Part shown: piece after piece, positions 1-12,204 of the stretch
How the letters are laid out: the number at the start of each line of letters is the position of its first letter
Numbering within the stretch: the stretch's first letter is position 1
From: Astropecten irregularis
Lineage: Eukaryota; Echinodermata; Asteroidea; Paxillosida; Astropectinidae
NCBI GenBank assembly: GCA_963971285.1
Contig: OZ020249.1
Location: forward strand, 9,536,256-9,600,255
Reading direction: 5' to 3'
Length of the DNA stretch: 64,000 nucleotides
The notes under the pieces: generated by a model
The model's database searches: none
The model's input: only the letters and a program-made list of their open reading frames with translations
Told to the model about the DNA's origin: nothing
Made by a program: the position numbers and the translations under genes

Positions 1-3000
1 GGTCTTACTTTTAGAACGTTACAAGTACGTTCACTGAAATTATTAGAAATATTTCGGTTATTTACTAGAATATTTTGGTTAGGTATTAACCAAAGTTGAC
101 GCGATAAATAAAATCTGGTCTTACTTTTAGAACGTAACAAGGACGTTCACTGAAATTAGTAGAAAAATTTCGGTTATTTACTAGAATATTTTGGTTAGTT
201 ATTAACCAAAGTTGACGCGATAAATAATATCTGGTCTTACTTTAAGAACGTTACAAGGACGTTCACTGAAATTATTAGAACAATTTTGGTTATTTACTAG
301 AATATTTTGGTTAGTTATTAACCAAAGTTGACGCGATAAATAATATCTGGTCTTACTTTTAGAACGTTACAAGGACATTCACTGAAACTATTAGAAAAAT
401 TTAGGTTATTTACAAGAATATTTTGGTTAGTTATTAACCAAAGTTGACGCGATAAATAAAATCTGGTCTTACTTTTAGAACGTTACAAGGACGTTCACTG
501 AAATAAGTAGAAACATTTCGGTTATTTACTAGAATATTTTGGTTAGTTATTAACCAAAGTTGACGCGATCAATAATATCTGGTCTTACTTTTAGAACGTG
601 ACAAGGACGTTCACTGAAATATGTAGAAACATTTCGGTTATTTACTAGAATATTTTGGTTAGTTATTAACCAAAGTTGACGCGATAATTAATATCTGGTC
701 TTACTTTTAGAACGTGACAAGGACGTTCACTGAAATAAGAAGAAACATTTCGGTTATTTACTAGAATATTTTGGTTAGTTATTAACCGAAGTTGACGCGA
801 TAATTAATATCTGGTCTTACTTTTAGAACGTGACAAGGACGTTCACTGAAATAAGTAGAAACATTTCGGTTATTTACTAGAATATTTTGGTTAGGTATTA
901 ACCAAAGTTGACGCGATAAATTAAATCTGGTCTTACTTTTAGAACGTGACAAGGACGTTCACTGAAATAAGTAGAAACATTTCGGTTATTTACTAGAATA
1001 TTTTGGTTAGGTATTAACCAAAGTTGACGCGATCAATAATATCTGGTCTTACTTTTAGAACGTGACAAGGACGTTCACTGAAATAAGTAGAAACATTTCG
1101 GTTATTTACTAGAATATTTTGGTTAGTTATTAACCAAAGTTGACGCGATAATTAATATCTGGTCTTACTTTTAGAACGTGACAAGGATGTTCACTGAAAT
1201 AAGAAGAAACATTTCGGTTATTTACTAGAATATTTTGGTTAGTTATTAACCGAAGTTGACGCGATAATTAATATCTGGTCTTACTTTTAGAACGTGACAA
1301 GGACGTTCACTGAAATAAGTAGAAACATTTCGGTTATTTACTAGAATATTTTGGTTAGGTATTAACCAAAGTTGACGCGATAAATTAAATCTGGTCTTAC
1401 TTTTAGAACGTGACAAGGATGTTCACTGAAATAAGTAGAAACATTTCGGTTATTTACTACAATATTTTGGTTAGGTATTAACCAAAGTTGACGCGATAAA
1501 TTTAATCTGGTCTTACTTTTAGAACGTTACAAGGACGTTCACTGAAATTATTAGAAAAATTTCGGTTATTTACTAGAATATTTTGGTTAGTTATTAACCA
1601 AAGTTGACGCGATAATTAATATCTGGTCTTACTTTTGGAACGTGACAAGGACGTTCACTGAAATAAGTAGAAACATTTCGGTTATTTACTAGAATATTTT
1701 GGTTAGGTATTAACCAAAGTTGACACGATAAATTAAATCTGGTCTTACTTTTAGAACGTTACAAGGACGTTCACTGAAATTAGTAGAAAAATTTCGGTTA
1801 TTTACTAGAATATTTTGGTTAGTTATTAACCAAAGTTGACGCGATAAATAATATCTGGTCTTACTTTTAGAACGTTACAAGGACGTTCACTGAATTTATT
1901 AGAAAAATTTAGGTTATTTACTAGAATATTTTGGTTAGTTATTAACCAAAGTTGACGCGATAATTAATATCTGGTCTTACTTTTAGAACGTGACAAGGAC
2001 GTTCACTGAAATAAGAAGAAACATTTCGGTTATTTACTAGAATATTTTGGTTAGTTATTAACCGAAGTTGACGCGATAATTAATATCTGGTCTTACTTTT
2101 AGAACGTGACAAGGACGTTCACTGAAATAAGAAGAAACATTTCGGTTATTTACTAGAATATTTTGGTTAGTTATTAACCGAAGTTGACGCGATAATTAAT
2201 ATCTGGTCTTACTTTTAGAACGTGACAAGGACGTTCACTGAAATAAGTAGAAACATTTCGGTTATTTACTAGAATATTTTGGTTAGGTATTAACCAAAGT
2301 TGACGCGATAAATTAAATCTGGTCTTACTTTTAGAACGTTACAAGGACGTTCACTGAAATTATTAGAAAAATTTCGGTTATTTTCTAGAATATTTTGGTT
2401 AGTTATTAACCAAAGTTGACGCGATAATTATAAAATATTCTAGTAAATAATATCTGGTCTTACTTTTAGAACGTTACAAGGACGTTCACTGAAATTAGTA
2501 GAAACATTTCGGTTATTTACTAGAATATTTTGGTTAGTTATTAACCGAAGTTGACGCGATAATTAATATCTGGTCTTACATTTAGAACGTGACAAGGACG
2601 TTCACTGAAATAAGTAGAAACATTTCGGTTATTTACTAGAATATTTTGGTTAGGTATTAACCAAAGTTGACACGATAAATTAAATCTGGTCTTACTTTTA
2701 GAACGTTACAAGGACGTTCACTGAAATTAGTAGAAAAATTTTGGTTATTTACTAGAATATTTTGGTTAGTTATTAACCAAAGTTGACGCGATAAATAATA
2801 TCTGGTCTTACTTTTAGAACGTTACAAGGACGTTCACTGAAATTATTAGAATTATTTAGGTTATTTACTAGAATATTTTGGTTAGTTATTAACCAAAGTT
2901 GACGCGATAATTAATATCTGGTCTTACTTTTAGAACGTGACAAGGACGTTCACTGAAATAAGTAGAAACATTTCGGTTATTTACTAGAATATTTTGGTTA

Positions 3001-6000
3001 GGTATTAACCAAAGTTGACGCGATAAATTAAATCTGGTCTTACTTTTAGAACGTTACAAGGACGTTCACTGAAATTATTAGAAAAATTTCGGTTATTTAC
3101 TAGAATATTTTGGTTAGTTATTAACCAAAGTTGACGTGATAATTATAAAATATTCTAGTAAATAATATCTGGTCTTACTTTTAGAACGTTACAAGGACGT
3201 TCACTGAAATTAGTAGAAACATTTCGGTTATTTACTAGAATATTTTGGTTAGTTATTAACCGAAGTTGACGCGATAATTAATATCTGGTCTTACTTTTAG
3301 AACGTGACAAGGACGTTCACTGAAATAAGTAGAAACATTTCGGTTATTTACTAGAATATTTTGGTTAGGTATTAACCAAAGTTGACACGATAAATTAAAT
3401 CTGGTCTTACTTTTAGAACGTTACAAGGACGTTCACTGAAATTAGTAGAAAAATTTCGGTTATTTACTAGAATATTTTGGTTAGTTATTAACCAAAGTTG
3501 ACGCGATAAATAATATCTGGTCTTACTTTTAGAACGTTACAAGGACGTTCACTGAAATTATTAGAATTATTTAGGTTATTTACTAGAATATTTTGGTTAG
3601 TTATTAACCAAAGTTGACGCGATAATTAATATCTGGTCTTACTTTTAGAACGTGACAAGGAAGTTCACTGAAATAAGTAGAAACATTTCGGTTATTTACT
3701 AGAATATTTTGGTTAGGTATTAACCAAAGTTGACGCGATAAATGAAATCTGGTCTTACTTTTAGAACGTTACAAGGACGTTCACTGAAATGATTAGAAAA
3801 ATTTCGGTTATTTACTAGAATATTTTGGTTAGTTATTAACCAAAGTTGACGCGATCAATAATATCTGGTCTTACTTTTAGAACGTTACAAGGACGTTCAC
3901 TGAAATTAGTAGAAAAATTTAGGTTATTTACTAGAATATTTTGGTTAGTTATCAACCAAAGTTGAAGCGATAAATAATATCTGGTCTTACTTTTAGAACG
4001 TTACTAGGACGTTCACTGAAATTATTAGAAAAATTTAGGTTATTAACTAGAATATTTTGGTTAGTTATTAACCAAAGTTGACGCGATAAATAATATCTGG
4101 TCTTACTTTAAGAACGTTGCAAGGACGTTCACTGAAATTATTAGAAAAATTTAGGTTATTTACTAGAATATTTTGGTTAGTTATTAACCAAAGTTGACGC
4201 GATAAATAATATCTGGTCTTACTTTAAGAACGTTACAAGGACGTTCACTGAAATTATTAGAAAAATTTCGGTTATTTACTAGAATATTTTGGTTAGTTAT
4301 TAACCAAAGTTGACGCGATAATTAATATCTGGTCTTACTTTTAGAACGTGACAAGGACGTTCACTGAAATAAGTAGAAACATTTCTGTTATTTACTAGAA
4401 TATTTTGGTTAGTTATTAACCAAAGTTGACGCGATAATTAATATCTGGTCTTACTTTTAGAACGTGACAAGGACGTTCACTGAAATGATTAGAAAAATTT
4501 CGGTTATTTACTAGAATATTTTGGTTAGTTATTAACCAAAGTTGACGCGATAATTAATATCTGGTCTTACTTTTAGAACGTGACAAGGACGTTCACTGAA
4601 ATAAGTAGAAACATTTCGGTTATTTACTAGAATATTTTGGTTAGGTATTAACCAAAGTTGACGCGATAAATTAAATCTGGTCTTACTTTTAGAACGTTAC
4701 AAGGACGTTCACTGAAATGATTAGAAAAATTTCGGTTATTTACTAGAATATTTTGGTTAGTTATTAACCAAAGTTGACGCGATAAATAATATCTTGTCTT
4801 ACTTTTAGGACGTTCACTGAAATTATTCGAAACATTTTGGTTATTTACTAGAATATTTTGGTTAGTTATTGACCAAAGTTGACGCGATAAATAATATCTG
4901 GTCTTACTTTTAGAACGTGACAAGGACGTTCACTGAAATTAGTAGAAACATTTCGGTTATTTACTAGAATATTTTGGTTAGGTATTGACCAAAGTTGACG
5001 CGATAAATTAAATCTGGTCTTACTTTTAGAATGTTACAAGGACGTTCACTGAAATGATTAGAAAATTTTCGGTTATTTTCTAGAATATTTTGGTTAGTTA
5101 TTAACCAAAGTTGACGCGATAAATAATATCTGGTCTTACTTTTAGAACGTGACAAGGACGTTCACTGAAATAAGTAGAAACATTTCGGTTATTTACTTGA
5201 ATATTTTGGTTAGGTATTAACCAAAGTTGACGTTCACTGAAATTAGTAGAAACATTTCGGTTATTCACTAGAATATTTTGGTTAGTTATTAACTAAAGTT
5301 GACGCGATAAATAATATCTGGTCTTACTTTTAGAACGTTACAAGAACGTTCACTGAAATTAGTAGAAAAATTTCGGTTATTTACTAGAATATTTTGGTTA
5401 GTTATTAACCAAAGTTGACGCGATAAATAATATCTGGTCTTACTTTAAGAACGTGACAAGGACGTTCACTGAAATTATTAGAAAAATTTAGGTTATTTAC
5501 TAGAATATTTTGGTTAGTTATTAACCAAAGTTGACGCGATAAATAAAATCTGGTCTTACTTTTAGAACGTTACAAGGACATTCACTGAAATTAGTAAACA
5601 AATTCAGGTTATTTACTAGAATATTTTGGTTAGTTATTTACCAAAGTTGACGCGATAAATAATATCTGGTCTTACTTTTAGAACGTTACAAGGACGTTCA
5701 CTGAAATTAGTAGAAAAATCTAGGTTATTTACTAAAATATTTTGGTTAGTTATTAACCAAAGTTGACGCGATAAATAATATCTGGTCTTACTTTTAGAAC
5801 GTTACAAGGACGTTCACTGAAATGATTAGAGAATTTTCGGTTATTTTCTAGAATATTTTGGTTAGATATTAACCAAAGTTGACGCGATAAATAAAATCTG
5901 GTCTTACTTTTAGAACGTAACAAGGACGTTCACTGAAATTAGTAGAAAAATTTAGGTTATTTACTAAAATATTTTGGTTAGTTATTAACCAAAGTTGACG

Positions 6001-7634
6001 CGATAAATAATATCTGGTCTTACTTTTAGAACGTGACAAGGACGTTCACTGAAATTAGTAGAAACATTTCGGTTATTTACTAGAATATTTTGGTTAGGTA
6101 TTAACCAAAGTTGACGCGATAAATTAAATCTGGTCTTACTTTTAGAACGTTACAAGGACGTTCACTGAAATGATTAGAGAATTTTCGGTTATTTTCTAGA
6201 ATATTTTGGTTAGTTATTAACCAAAGTTGACGCGATAAATAATATCTGGTCTTACTTTTAGAACGTAACAAGGACGTTCACTGAAATTAGTAGAACAATT
6301 TCGGTTATTTACTAGAATATTTTTGTTAGTTATTAACCAAAGTTGACGCGATAAATAATATCTGGTCTTACTTTTAGAACGTTACAAGGACGTTCACTGA
6401 AATTAGTAGAAACATTTCGGTTATTTTCTAGAATATTTTGGTTAGGTATTAACCAAAGTTGACGCGATAAATAAAATCTGGTTTTACTTTTAGAACGTAA
6501 CAAGGACGTTCACTGAAATTAGTAGAAACATTTCGGTTATTTACTAGAATATTTTGGTTAGTTATTAACCAAAGTTGACTTGATAAATAATATCTGGTCT
6601 TACTTTTAGAACGTAACAAGGACGTTCTCTGAAATTAGTAGAAATATTTAGGCTATTTACTAGAATATTTTGGTTAGTTATTAACCAAAGTTGACGCGAT
6701 AAATAATATCTGGTCTTACTTTAAGAACGTTACAAGGACGTTCACTGAAATGATTAGAAAAATTTCTGTTATTTACTAGAATATTTTGGTTAGTTATTAA
6801 CCAAAGTTGACGCGATAAATAATATCTGGTCTTACTTTAAGAACGTTACAAGGACGTTCACTGAAATGATTAGAAAAATTTCGGTTATTTACTAGAATAT
6901 TTTGGTTAGGTATTAACCAAAGTTGACGCGATAAATTAAATCTGGTCTTACTTTTAGTACGTTACAAGGACGTTCACTGAAATTAGTAGAAAAATTTCGG
7001 TTTTTTACTAGAATATTTTGGTTAGTTATTAACCAAAGTTGACGCGATAAATAATATCTGGTCTTACTTTAAGAACGTTACAAGGACGTTAACTGAAATT
7101 ATTAGAAAAATTTCGGTTATTTACTATAATATTTTGGTTAGTTATTAACCAAAGTTGACGCGATAAATAATTTCTGGTCTTACTTTAAGAACGTTACAAG
7201 GACGTTCACTTAAATTATTAGAAAAATTTAGGTTATTTACTAGAATATTTTGGTTAGTTATTAACCAAAGTTGATGCGATAAATAATATCTGGTCTTACT
7301 TTTAGAACGTTACAAGGACGTTCAATAAAATTATTAGAAAAATTTCGGTTATTTACTAGAATAGTTTGGTTAGTTATTAACCAAAGTTGACGCGATAAAT
7401 AATATTTGGTCTTACTTTTAGAACGTTACAAGGACGTTCACTGAAATTATTAGAAAAATTTAGGTTATTTACTTGAATATTTTGGTTAGTTATTAACCAA
7501 AGTTGACGCGATAAATAATATCTGGTCTTACTTTTAGAACATTACAAGGACGTTCATTGAAATTATTAGAAAAATTAGGTTATTTACTAGAATATTTTGG
7601 TTAGTTATTAACCAAAGTTGACGCGATAAATGAT
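1..7634. repeat. Satellite array, ~116 bp unit, about 65 copies
   Basis: The block ggtcttacttttagaacg recurs every 116 bp (1, 117, 233, 349, 465, 581, 697 and onward) up to about 7634, and the array continues off the left edge. Each unit carries a palindrome-like core, GGTTAGTTATTAACC, and the segment TTTACTAGAATATTTTGG. Variation is mostly single substitutions (gttacaa/gtgacaa, aaataag/aaattag). Short minus-strand open frames at 4648-4923 and 4964-5155 are translations of the repeat, not genes. Nothing seen shows whether the array is centromeric, heterochromatic or euchromatic. Confidence 0.97.
2456..3730. repeat. Higher-order repeat (~715 bp) within the 116 bp satellite
   Basis: A 19 bp insertion containing AAAATATTCTAGTAAAT, the reverse complement of the unit's own ATTTACTAGAATATTTT, occurs at about 2431 and again at about 3146, exactly 715 bp apart (six units plus 19 bp). 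The units after each insertion match in order, including the accgaag variant in the first unit, with only scattered mismatches. Six-unit blocks were therefore duplicated as a unit. A 4-unit (464 bp) periodicity of the aaataagaag/accgaag variant at 697 and 1161 suggests other higher-order phases. Confidence 0.85.
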
Positions 7635-9375
7635 ATCCCTATATCTCTGTTTGTACCTACTTATTTTCCCCTCAATCTCACTGTTTGTACCTACTTATTT
7701 TCCCCTCAATCTCACTGTTTGTACCTACTTATTTTCCTCTCAATCTCACTGTTTGTACCTACTTATTTTCCCCTCAATCTCACTGTTTGTACTTACTTAT
7801 TTTCCCCTCAATCTCACTGTTTGTACTTACTTATTTTCCCCTCAATCTCACTGTTTGTACTTACTTATTTTCCCCCTTAATCTCACTGTTTGTACTTACT
7901 TATTTTCCCCTCTATATCTCTGTTTGTACTTACTTATTTTCCCCTCAATCTCACTGTCTGTACTTACTTATTTTCCCCTCAATCTCACTGTCTGTACTTA
8001 CTTATTTCCCCCTAAATCTCATTGTTTGTACTTACTTATTTTCCCCTCTATACCTATGTTTTGTACTTACTTATTTTCCCCTCTATATCTCTGTTTGTAC
8101 TTACTTATTTTCCCCTCAATCTCACTGTCTGTACTTACTTATTTTCCCCTCAATCTCATTGTTTGTACTTACTTATTTCCCCCTAAATCTCATTGTTTGT
8201 ACTTACTTATTTTCCCCTCAATCTCACTGTCTGTACTTACTTATTTTCCCCTCAATCTCATTGTTTGTACTAACTTATTTCCCCCTAAATCTCATTGTTT
8301 GTACTTACTTATTTTCCCCTCTATACCTATGTTTTGTACTTACTTATCTTCCCCTCTATATCTCAGTTTTGTACTTACTTATTTCCCCCTAAATCTCATT
8401 GTTTTCTCTTACTTATTTTCCCCTCTATATCTCTGTTATGTACTTACTTATTTTCCTCTCAATCCTACTGTTTTTACTTATTTTCCCCTTAATCTCACTG
8501 TTTGTACTTATTCTCCCAATATTTTCTATTTTGTACTTACTTATTTCCCCCTAAATCTCATTTTTTGTACTTACTTATTTTCCCCTCTATATCACTGTTT
8601 GTACTTACCTATTTTCCTCTCAATCTCACTGTTTGTACCTACTTATTTCCCCTCAATCTCACTGTTTGTACTTACTTATTTTCCCCTCTATATCACTGTT
8701 TGTACTTACTTATTTTCCTCTCAATCTCACTGTTTGTACCTACTTATTTCCCCTCAATCTCACTGTTTGTACTTACTTATTTTCCCCTCTATATCTCTGT
8801 TTTGTACTTACTTATTTTCCCCTCTATATCTCTGTTTGTACCTTCCTTTTTTTTCCCTCAATCTCACTGTTTGTACCTACTTATTTCCCCTCAATCTCAC
8901 TGTTTGTACTTACTTATTTCCCCTCAATCTCACTGTTTGTACTTACTTATTTTCCCCTCTATATCACTGTTTGTACTTACTTATTTTCCTCTCAATCTCA
9001 CTGTTTGTACCTACTTATTTCCCCTCAATCTCACTGTTTGTACTTACTTATTTTCCCCTCTATATCTCTGTTATGTACTTACTTATTTTCCCCTCTATCT
9101 CACTGTTTGTACTTACTTATTTTCCCCTCAATATCTCTGTTTGTACTTACTTATTTTCCCCTCTATATCTCTGTTTGTACTTACTTATTTTCCCCTCAAT
9201 ATCTCTGTTTGTACTTACTTATTTTCCCCTCAATATCACTGTTTGTACTTACTTATTTTCCTCTCAATCTCACTGTTTGTACCTACTTATTTCCCCTCAA
9301 TCTCACTGTTTGTACTTACTTATTTTCCCCTCTATATCTCTGTTTGTACTTACTTATCTTCCCCTCTATATCTCT
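7635..9375. repeat. Satellite array, 34 bp pyrimidine-rich unit, about 51 copies
   Basis: A 34 bp unit of the form tcactgtttgtacttactt followed by attttcccctcaatc repeats from just after the 116 bp array to about 9375, with variant ends (cctctatatctctg, ccctaaatctc) and a few 33-35 bp units. The junction with the 116 bp array is abrupt at gataaatgatatc. The unit has almost no stop codons on the plus strand, so all three forward frames stay open for hundreds of codons. These are not protein genes. Confidence 0.96.
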
Positions 9376-10020
9376 GGATAAGCTGCAGCACAGTAAAAAG
9401 TGCAGATAATTTGTCATAAACATCTTACAGAGAAATTGAATGTACATTTTGATTTAACTGTTGATAATCTAACTAAGTTGATATGAGCGGTAAGAAAAAT
9501 CAAATCACAAAATATCACAAATCATAGAGCAGATGCATTCACATTCACCTTTTTCTTAATTAATGAAGAAAGAAGCATAATAATGATCACAATACTCCTA
9601 AACTAGACAGCAGTAAGCAGTGTAAGTGTACAATGCAAAGCACCGTGCATGTAATGTGAATGATTTAGTTTGTGTTTGTATTTTGTATTAGCAATTTTGT
9701 TCCAAATGAAAATACACATAAAAGAAAAGAAGAAAGATTTTAATGAATCCATAGATTCAGAAATTACATTCATCGATAAAGGATGTTTAATGTACAAATA
9801 GAAGATTATTTGCTTCATTGAGGCCAAAGAAAACATTAAGTGAAATCTCACCTGTTTCATGTTGATATTAACACTTTAAAATGCTGGGCTCCATAAAAAT
9901 GAAACTCAGTATTGTAAAATTGGCAAATGGGTATTATGGAGTTAGAAAAATGTATCCTCATGTCAACTCAATTAAATTATCAACCAAGTTAGTTACCAAA
10001 TTTGTACTTTTTTTATTTTT
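9376..10020. other. Unassigned AT-rich sequence
   Basis: Sequence between the satellites and the first candidate exon. I see no conserved coding frame, RNA gene or recognisable repeat. The minus-strand open frame at 9603-9860 has no family signature and looks like chance. Confidence 0.5.
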
Positions 10021-10024
10021 CCAG

Positions 10025-10106
10025 AAATCCTTCAATCATTGCTGAAGATGCTACTGTCCCTCGCAAAGTTTGGAGATAAGAATTCTTTGCAAGTCACAGT
10101 TTTGTG
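10025..10106 (+). CDS. Doubtful candidate exon upstream of the unrecognised gene
   Basis: A pyrimidine-rich acceptor (tttttatttttccag) and a consensus donor (gtg followed by gtaagt) bound 82 bp. One frame is open across it and reads SLLKMLLSLAKFGDKNSL. It would end two bases into a codon, whereas the next supported exon at 10708 starts at a codon boundary, and a direct join would create a TGA. An unseen exon could lie between them, or this is a chance splice-site pair. Product not recognised. Confidence 0.2.
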
Positions 10107-10169
10107 GTAAGTTTTGGGCTAAAATGGCCCATTGTAGGCATTTTGACTCCATACTTTGAAGTCCTTCCT

Positions 10170-10262
10170 CCAGGAAGTTGCCTGTCTGTCAGGAAGTAAC
10201 GTGTCTTTCCACCAGGAAGTGGCTTGTCTTTCTACCTGCAAGAGGCCTGTCTTTCTACTGGG
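10170..10262. repeat. Short imperfect tandem repeat, ~23 bp unit, four copies
   Basis: Four degenerate copies of aggaagttgcctgtctttc-type sequence follow one another. Two overlapping open frames here (10156-10365 and 10178-10378) are translations of this repeat. Confidence 0.6.
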
Positions 10263-10707
10263 CAGCACTGATGGCTGCACAATCCGCCAACTGCCCATGC
10301 AAAGTCTATGTAATTATTACAAATGCCCACATAGCCCAAACAAACCATTTCTTGAAATGGTCTAAATTGCATGCATGAATACACCCTCCCCACCTACCAG
10401 CTACAAATGTGCTTGATTTGTTGTAAATTTTTTAAAGGAATTGCTTGACATTTTTTTATGGAGGATAGTATACACGGTGAGGAGTTTGCCTGCCTATGAT
10501 GTCTTGAAATGCCCTGAACAAGACAATTTCAGTCCAAATTCTGTAGGCTTGTGATCCATGATTCCCTCTGTACTGTACACATGTTGGTTACAATCTGAGA
10601 AAATGAATGTTTGATCAAATTGCCATGCAATTTACCCTGCCCTTTGAGACCTGGTCCTCTGTGTGATTTGTGCCAAATGTTGTTACATTTCTTTAAAATG
10701 CATGCAG

Positions 10708-10783
10708 AATGTGAAGGAAGATGCTGCCAGGTCCCTTGAAGATGATGACTGGCTCCCCATCCTGGATTCACCTCAGTACTTGG
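10708..10783 (+). CDS. Internal exon of an unrecognised protein (part 1)
   Basis: A gcag acceptor and a TTGG/gtaaga donor bound 76 bp, encoding NVKEDAARSLEDDDWLPILD and then SPQYLG in one open frame, ending one base into a codon. That base completes a glycine codon with the first two bases of the exon at 11407, giving a continuous SPQYLGGGSIADAARIF across the junction. The matching phases and the acidic, non-repetitive composition argue for a real protein exon. I do not recognise the family. The gene would be on the plus strand upstream of BRSK, and the DIRS element occupies the DNA just downstream. Its ends are not visible. Confidence 0.5.
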
Positions 10784-11124
10784 GTAAGATGTCTTACATG
10801 TATATAATTATGGCTGAAAAGGGGACTTTTTTAGTTCACACACTGCTGCTTCTAAATGCTAATACTTGTAGCCAATGTTTAAAAAGGTGTAGAACTTGAT
10901 TAGCGAGTCACACAAAACATTTTCTGGAGCATTCAGCAAAGAATTTTCATTCCCATTTCATCGAGCTGAACAAAAGTATTGGCATTCATGATAGCTTGCA
11001 TATAACATTTAAAGTTTCCCATATGTTATTGAATATGTGATCATTTTGAGAAGTAATCAAAGAAAAATTTGACTTCCGTTTTTTGATCAATTGAGCTACC
11101 CAGTCCTATGTTGGTGAAGTCCCT

Positions 11125-11335
11125 AATACCTCAGTTGGTTAAGAGTGCTGGTATGGTATTCCAGAAGTTGCTGGTTTATTGAATCGCGCTCTGCTAAATT
11201 TTTCTTTGTTCGCTTTTCAATGACTTAAAATTCAGTTTCCCTTGTGATTATTTGGTAATTATATTAATACAAGTAATAAACTGCTGCAAACTGCTCATCA
11301 GCCAAAATGACCTGAAATATATCAAATGAGAAGCA
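11125..11335 (+). repeat. tRNA-derived SINE copy
   Basis: A tRNA-like head (cctcagttggttaagag, resembling an A box and D arm) is followed by a body with ttttcaatgacttaaaattc and aagtaataaactgctgcaaa. The same body reappears in the UBE2J1 introns at 56389-56470 and about 60640. The B box here is disrupted, so the copy is probably inactive. Confidence 0.6.
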
Positions 11336-11406
11336 TTTGGTAATTATATTAATTAAAAATAATCATCCTCTTTGAGTAATTCCTATGTACCGGTACTGTT
11401 TCTCAG

Positions 11407-11459
11407 GTGGCAGCATTGCCGATGCTGCACGCATCTTCAATGATCCTTGGGATATAGCA
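11407..11459 (+). CDS. Internal exon of an unrecognised protein (part 2)
   Basis: A tttctcag acceptor and a GCA/gtatgtg donor bound 53 bp: two bases completing the glycine codon split from 10783, then 17 codons reading GSIADAARIFNDPWDIA, ending at a codon boundary. Together with 10708-10783 this gives a 43-residue segment with one intron. No family is recognised. No following exon could be found in the next 4 kb, which is occupied by a SINE head and the DIRS-like element, so the gene may be interrupted or have a large intron. Confidence 0.5.
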
Positions 11460-11531
11460 GTATGTGAATGGTTTCGTGGTTTTTGACTGCCAAACAAACA
11501 AAATAATCGACTATCACTGACACCACCAACA

Positions 11532-11605
11532 TAGGGCTGGATAGCTCGGTTGGTAGAGCGTTGGTACAGTGTTCCGGAGGTCACTGGTTCAAATCCCACA
11601 CAATT
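11532..11605 (+). repeat. tRNA-like SINE head or tRNA pseudogene
   Basis: The stretch contains TAGCTCGGTTGGTAGAGCG (A box and D arm) and GGTTCAAATCC (B box) at the spacing of a tRNA promoter, but the acceptor stem does not pair. It is best read as the 5' head of a tRNA-derived SINE rather than a functional tRNA. Confidence 0.6.
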
Positions 11606-11786
11606 CTCACCATGTGCATGTGATGTGTTGTGAGGCTAGTTCTAAAGTTTATAGAGAACTTCTTAAAGTAGTCAGGGAATTAAGCAGCAATTAAAGTGCA
11701 ACAGAGTTTTGTTTTTTTGGCTAGTGCATTAGAAATATGTTACTAAAGTCTACTGCATTCATTTTACCCATATAACATCTACAAAT

Positions 11787-11892
11787 GTGTTGTTAGATAA
11801 GTTTGATTAACTGGAGTGTGCCCTCTATTTCCACAATGCCTAGCGGTGTCGTGCCCGTAATCTCCCTTCTTTTACTTAGCTTTAGAGCGATC
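11787..11892 (+). repeat. Left inverted terminal repeat of the DIRS-like element
   Basis: Matches 14989-15096 in reverse orientation over about 100 bp, sharing the blocks GTTAGATAA, CAATGCCTAG and GTAATCTCCCTTC. The N-terminal gag-like part expected downstream is missing, since RT-like sequence starts within 50 bp. Confidence 0.8.
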
Positions 11893-11924
11893 AGAAGTTT
11901 TTCACCATCTAAAATTCTTCAAGT

Positions 11925-12204
11925 TTTCTGATTCCATCTCGGTGTTATTTCCCCGTCCCCAAGGGTCTTTACCCGAGTGACCAGGATGTTGGCAGCGCAC
12001 CTCCGCAAAAAGAACATCATTATTTTCCAGTACTCAGACGACAGGTTAGTGATTGGGGAGTCAAGCACCGTCACTGTGGAAGCAAATCTCACAACCCAGC
12101 TGGGATTTATCATAAATCACAAGAAATCCCATCCCACACCATCGCAAACCCCAACCTTCCTTGGGGCAGTCCTCTACATTAGGGGGTATGGTGAAACCGA
12201 CTGA
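11925..12204 (+). pseudogene. DIRS-type reverse transcriptase fragment
   Basis: The frame reads PRVFTRVTRMLAAHLRKK, then FQYSDDRLVIGES and SHPTPSQTPTFLGAV. This is the catalytic-core region of DIRS/Ngaro-type reverse transcriptases, where the active site is normally Y-L-D-D; here it is Y-S-D-D. The palm and finger regions upstream are missing, and a frameshift near 12185 separates it from the GGMVKPTEAS segment. Only the C-terminal part of the RT domain survives, so it cannot be functional. Confidence 0.8.

Noticed and set aside
4648..5155. Minus-strand frames repeating RPKSKTRYYLSRQLW
   Set aside because: Translations of the 116 bp satellite.
1..7634. CRISPR-like array because of regular repeats
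   Set aside because: The whole unit repeats with no unique spacers, and the context is eukaryotic.
7630..9419. Open frames of up to 583 codons rich in Leu, Phe, Ser, Thr and Tyr
   Set aside because: All are translations of the 34 bp satellite, open in three frames at once, with no domain or codon bias.
11532..11605. Functional tRNA gene
   Set aside because: A and B boxes are present but the acceptor stem does not pair and no clear anticodon arm forms; better as a SINE head.
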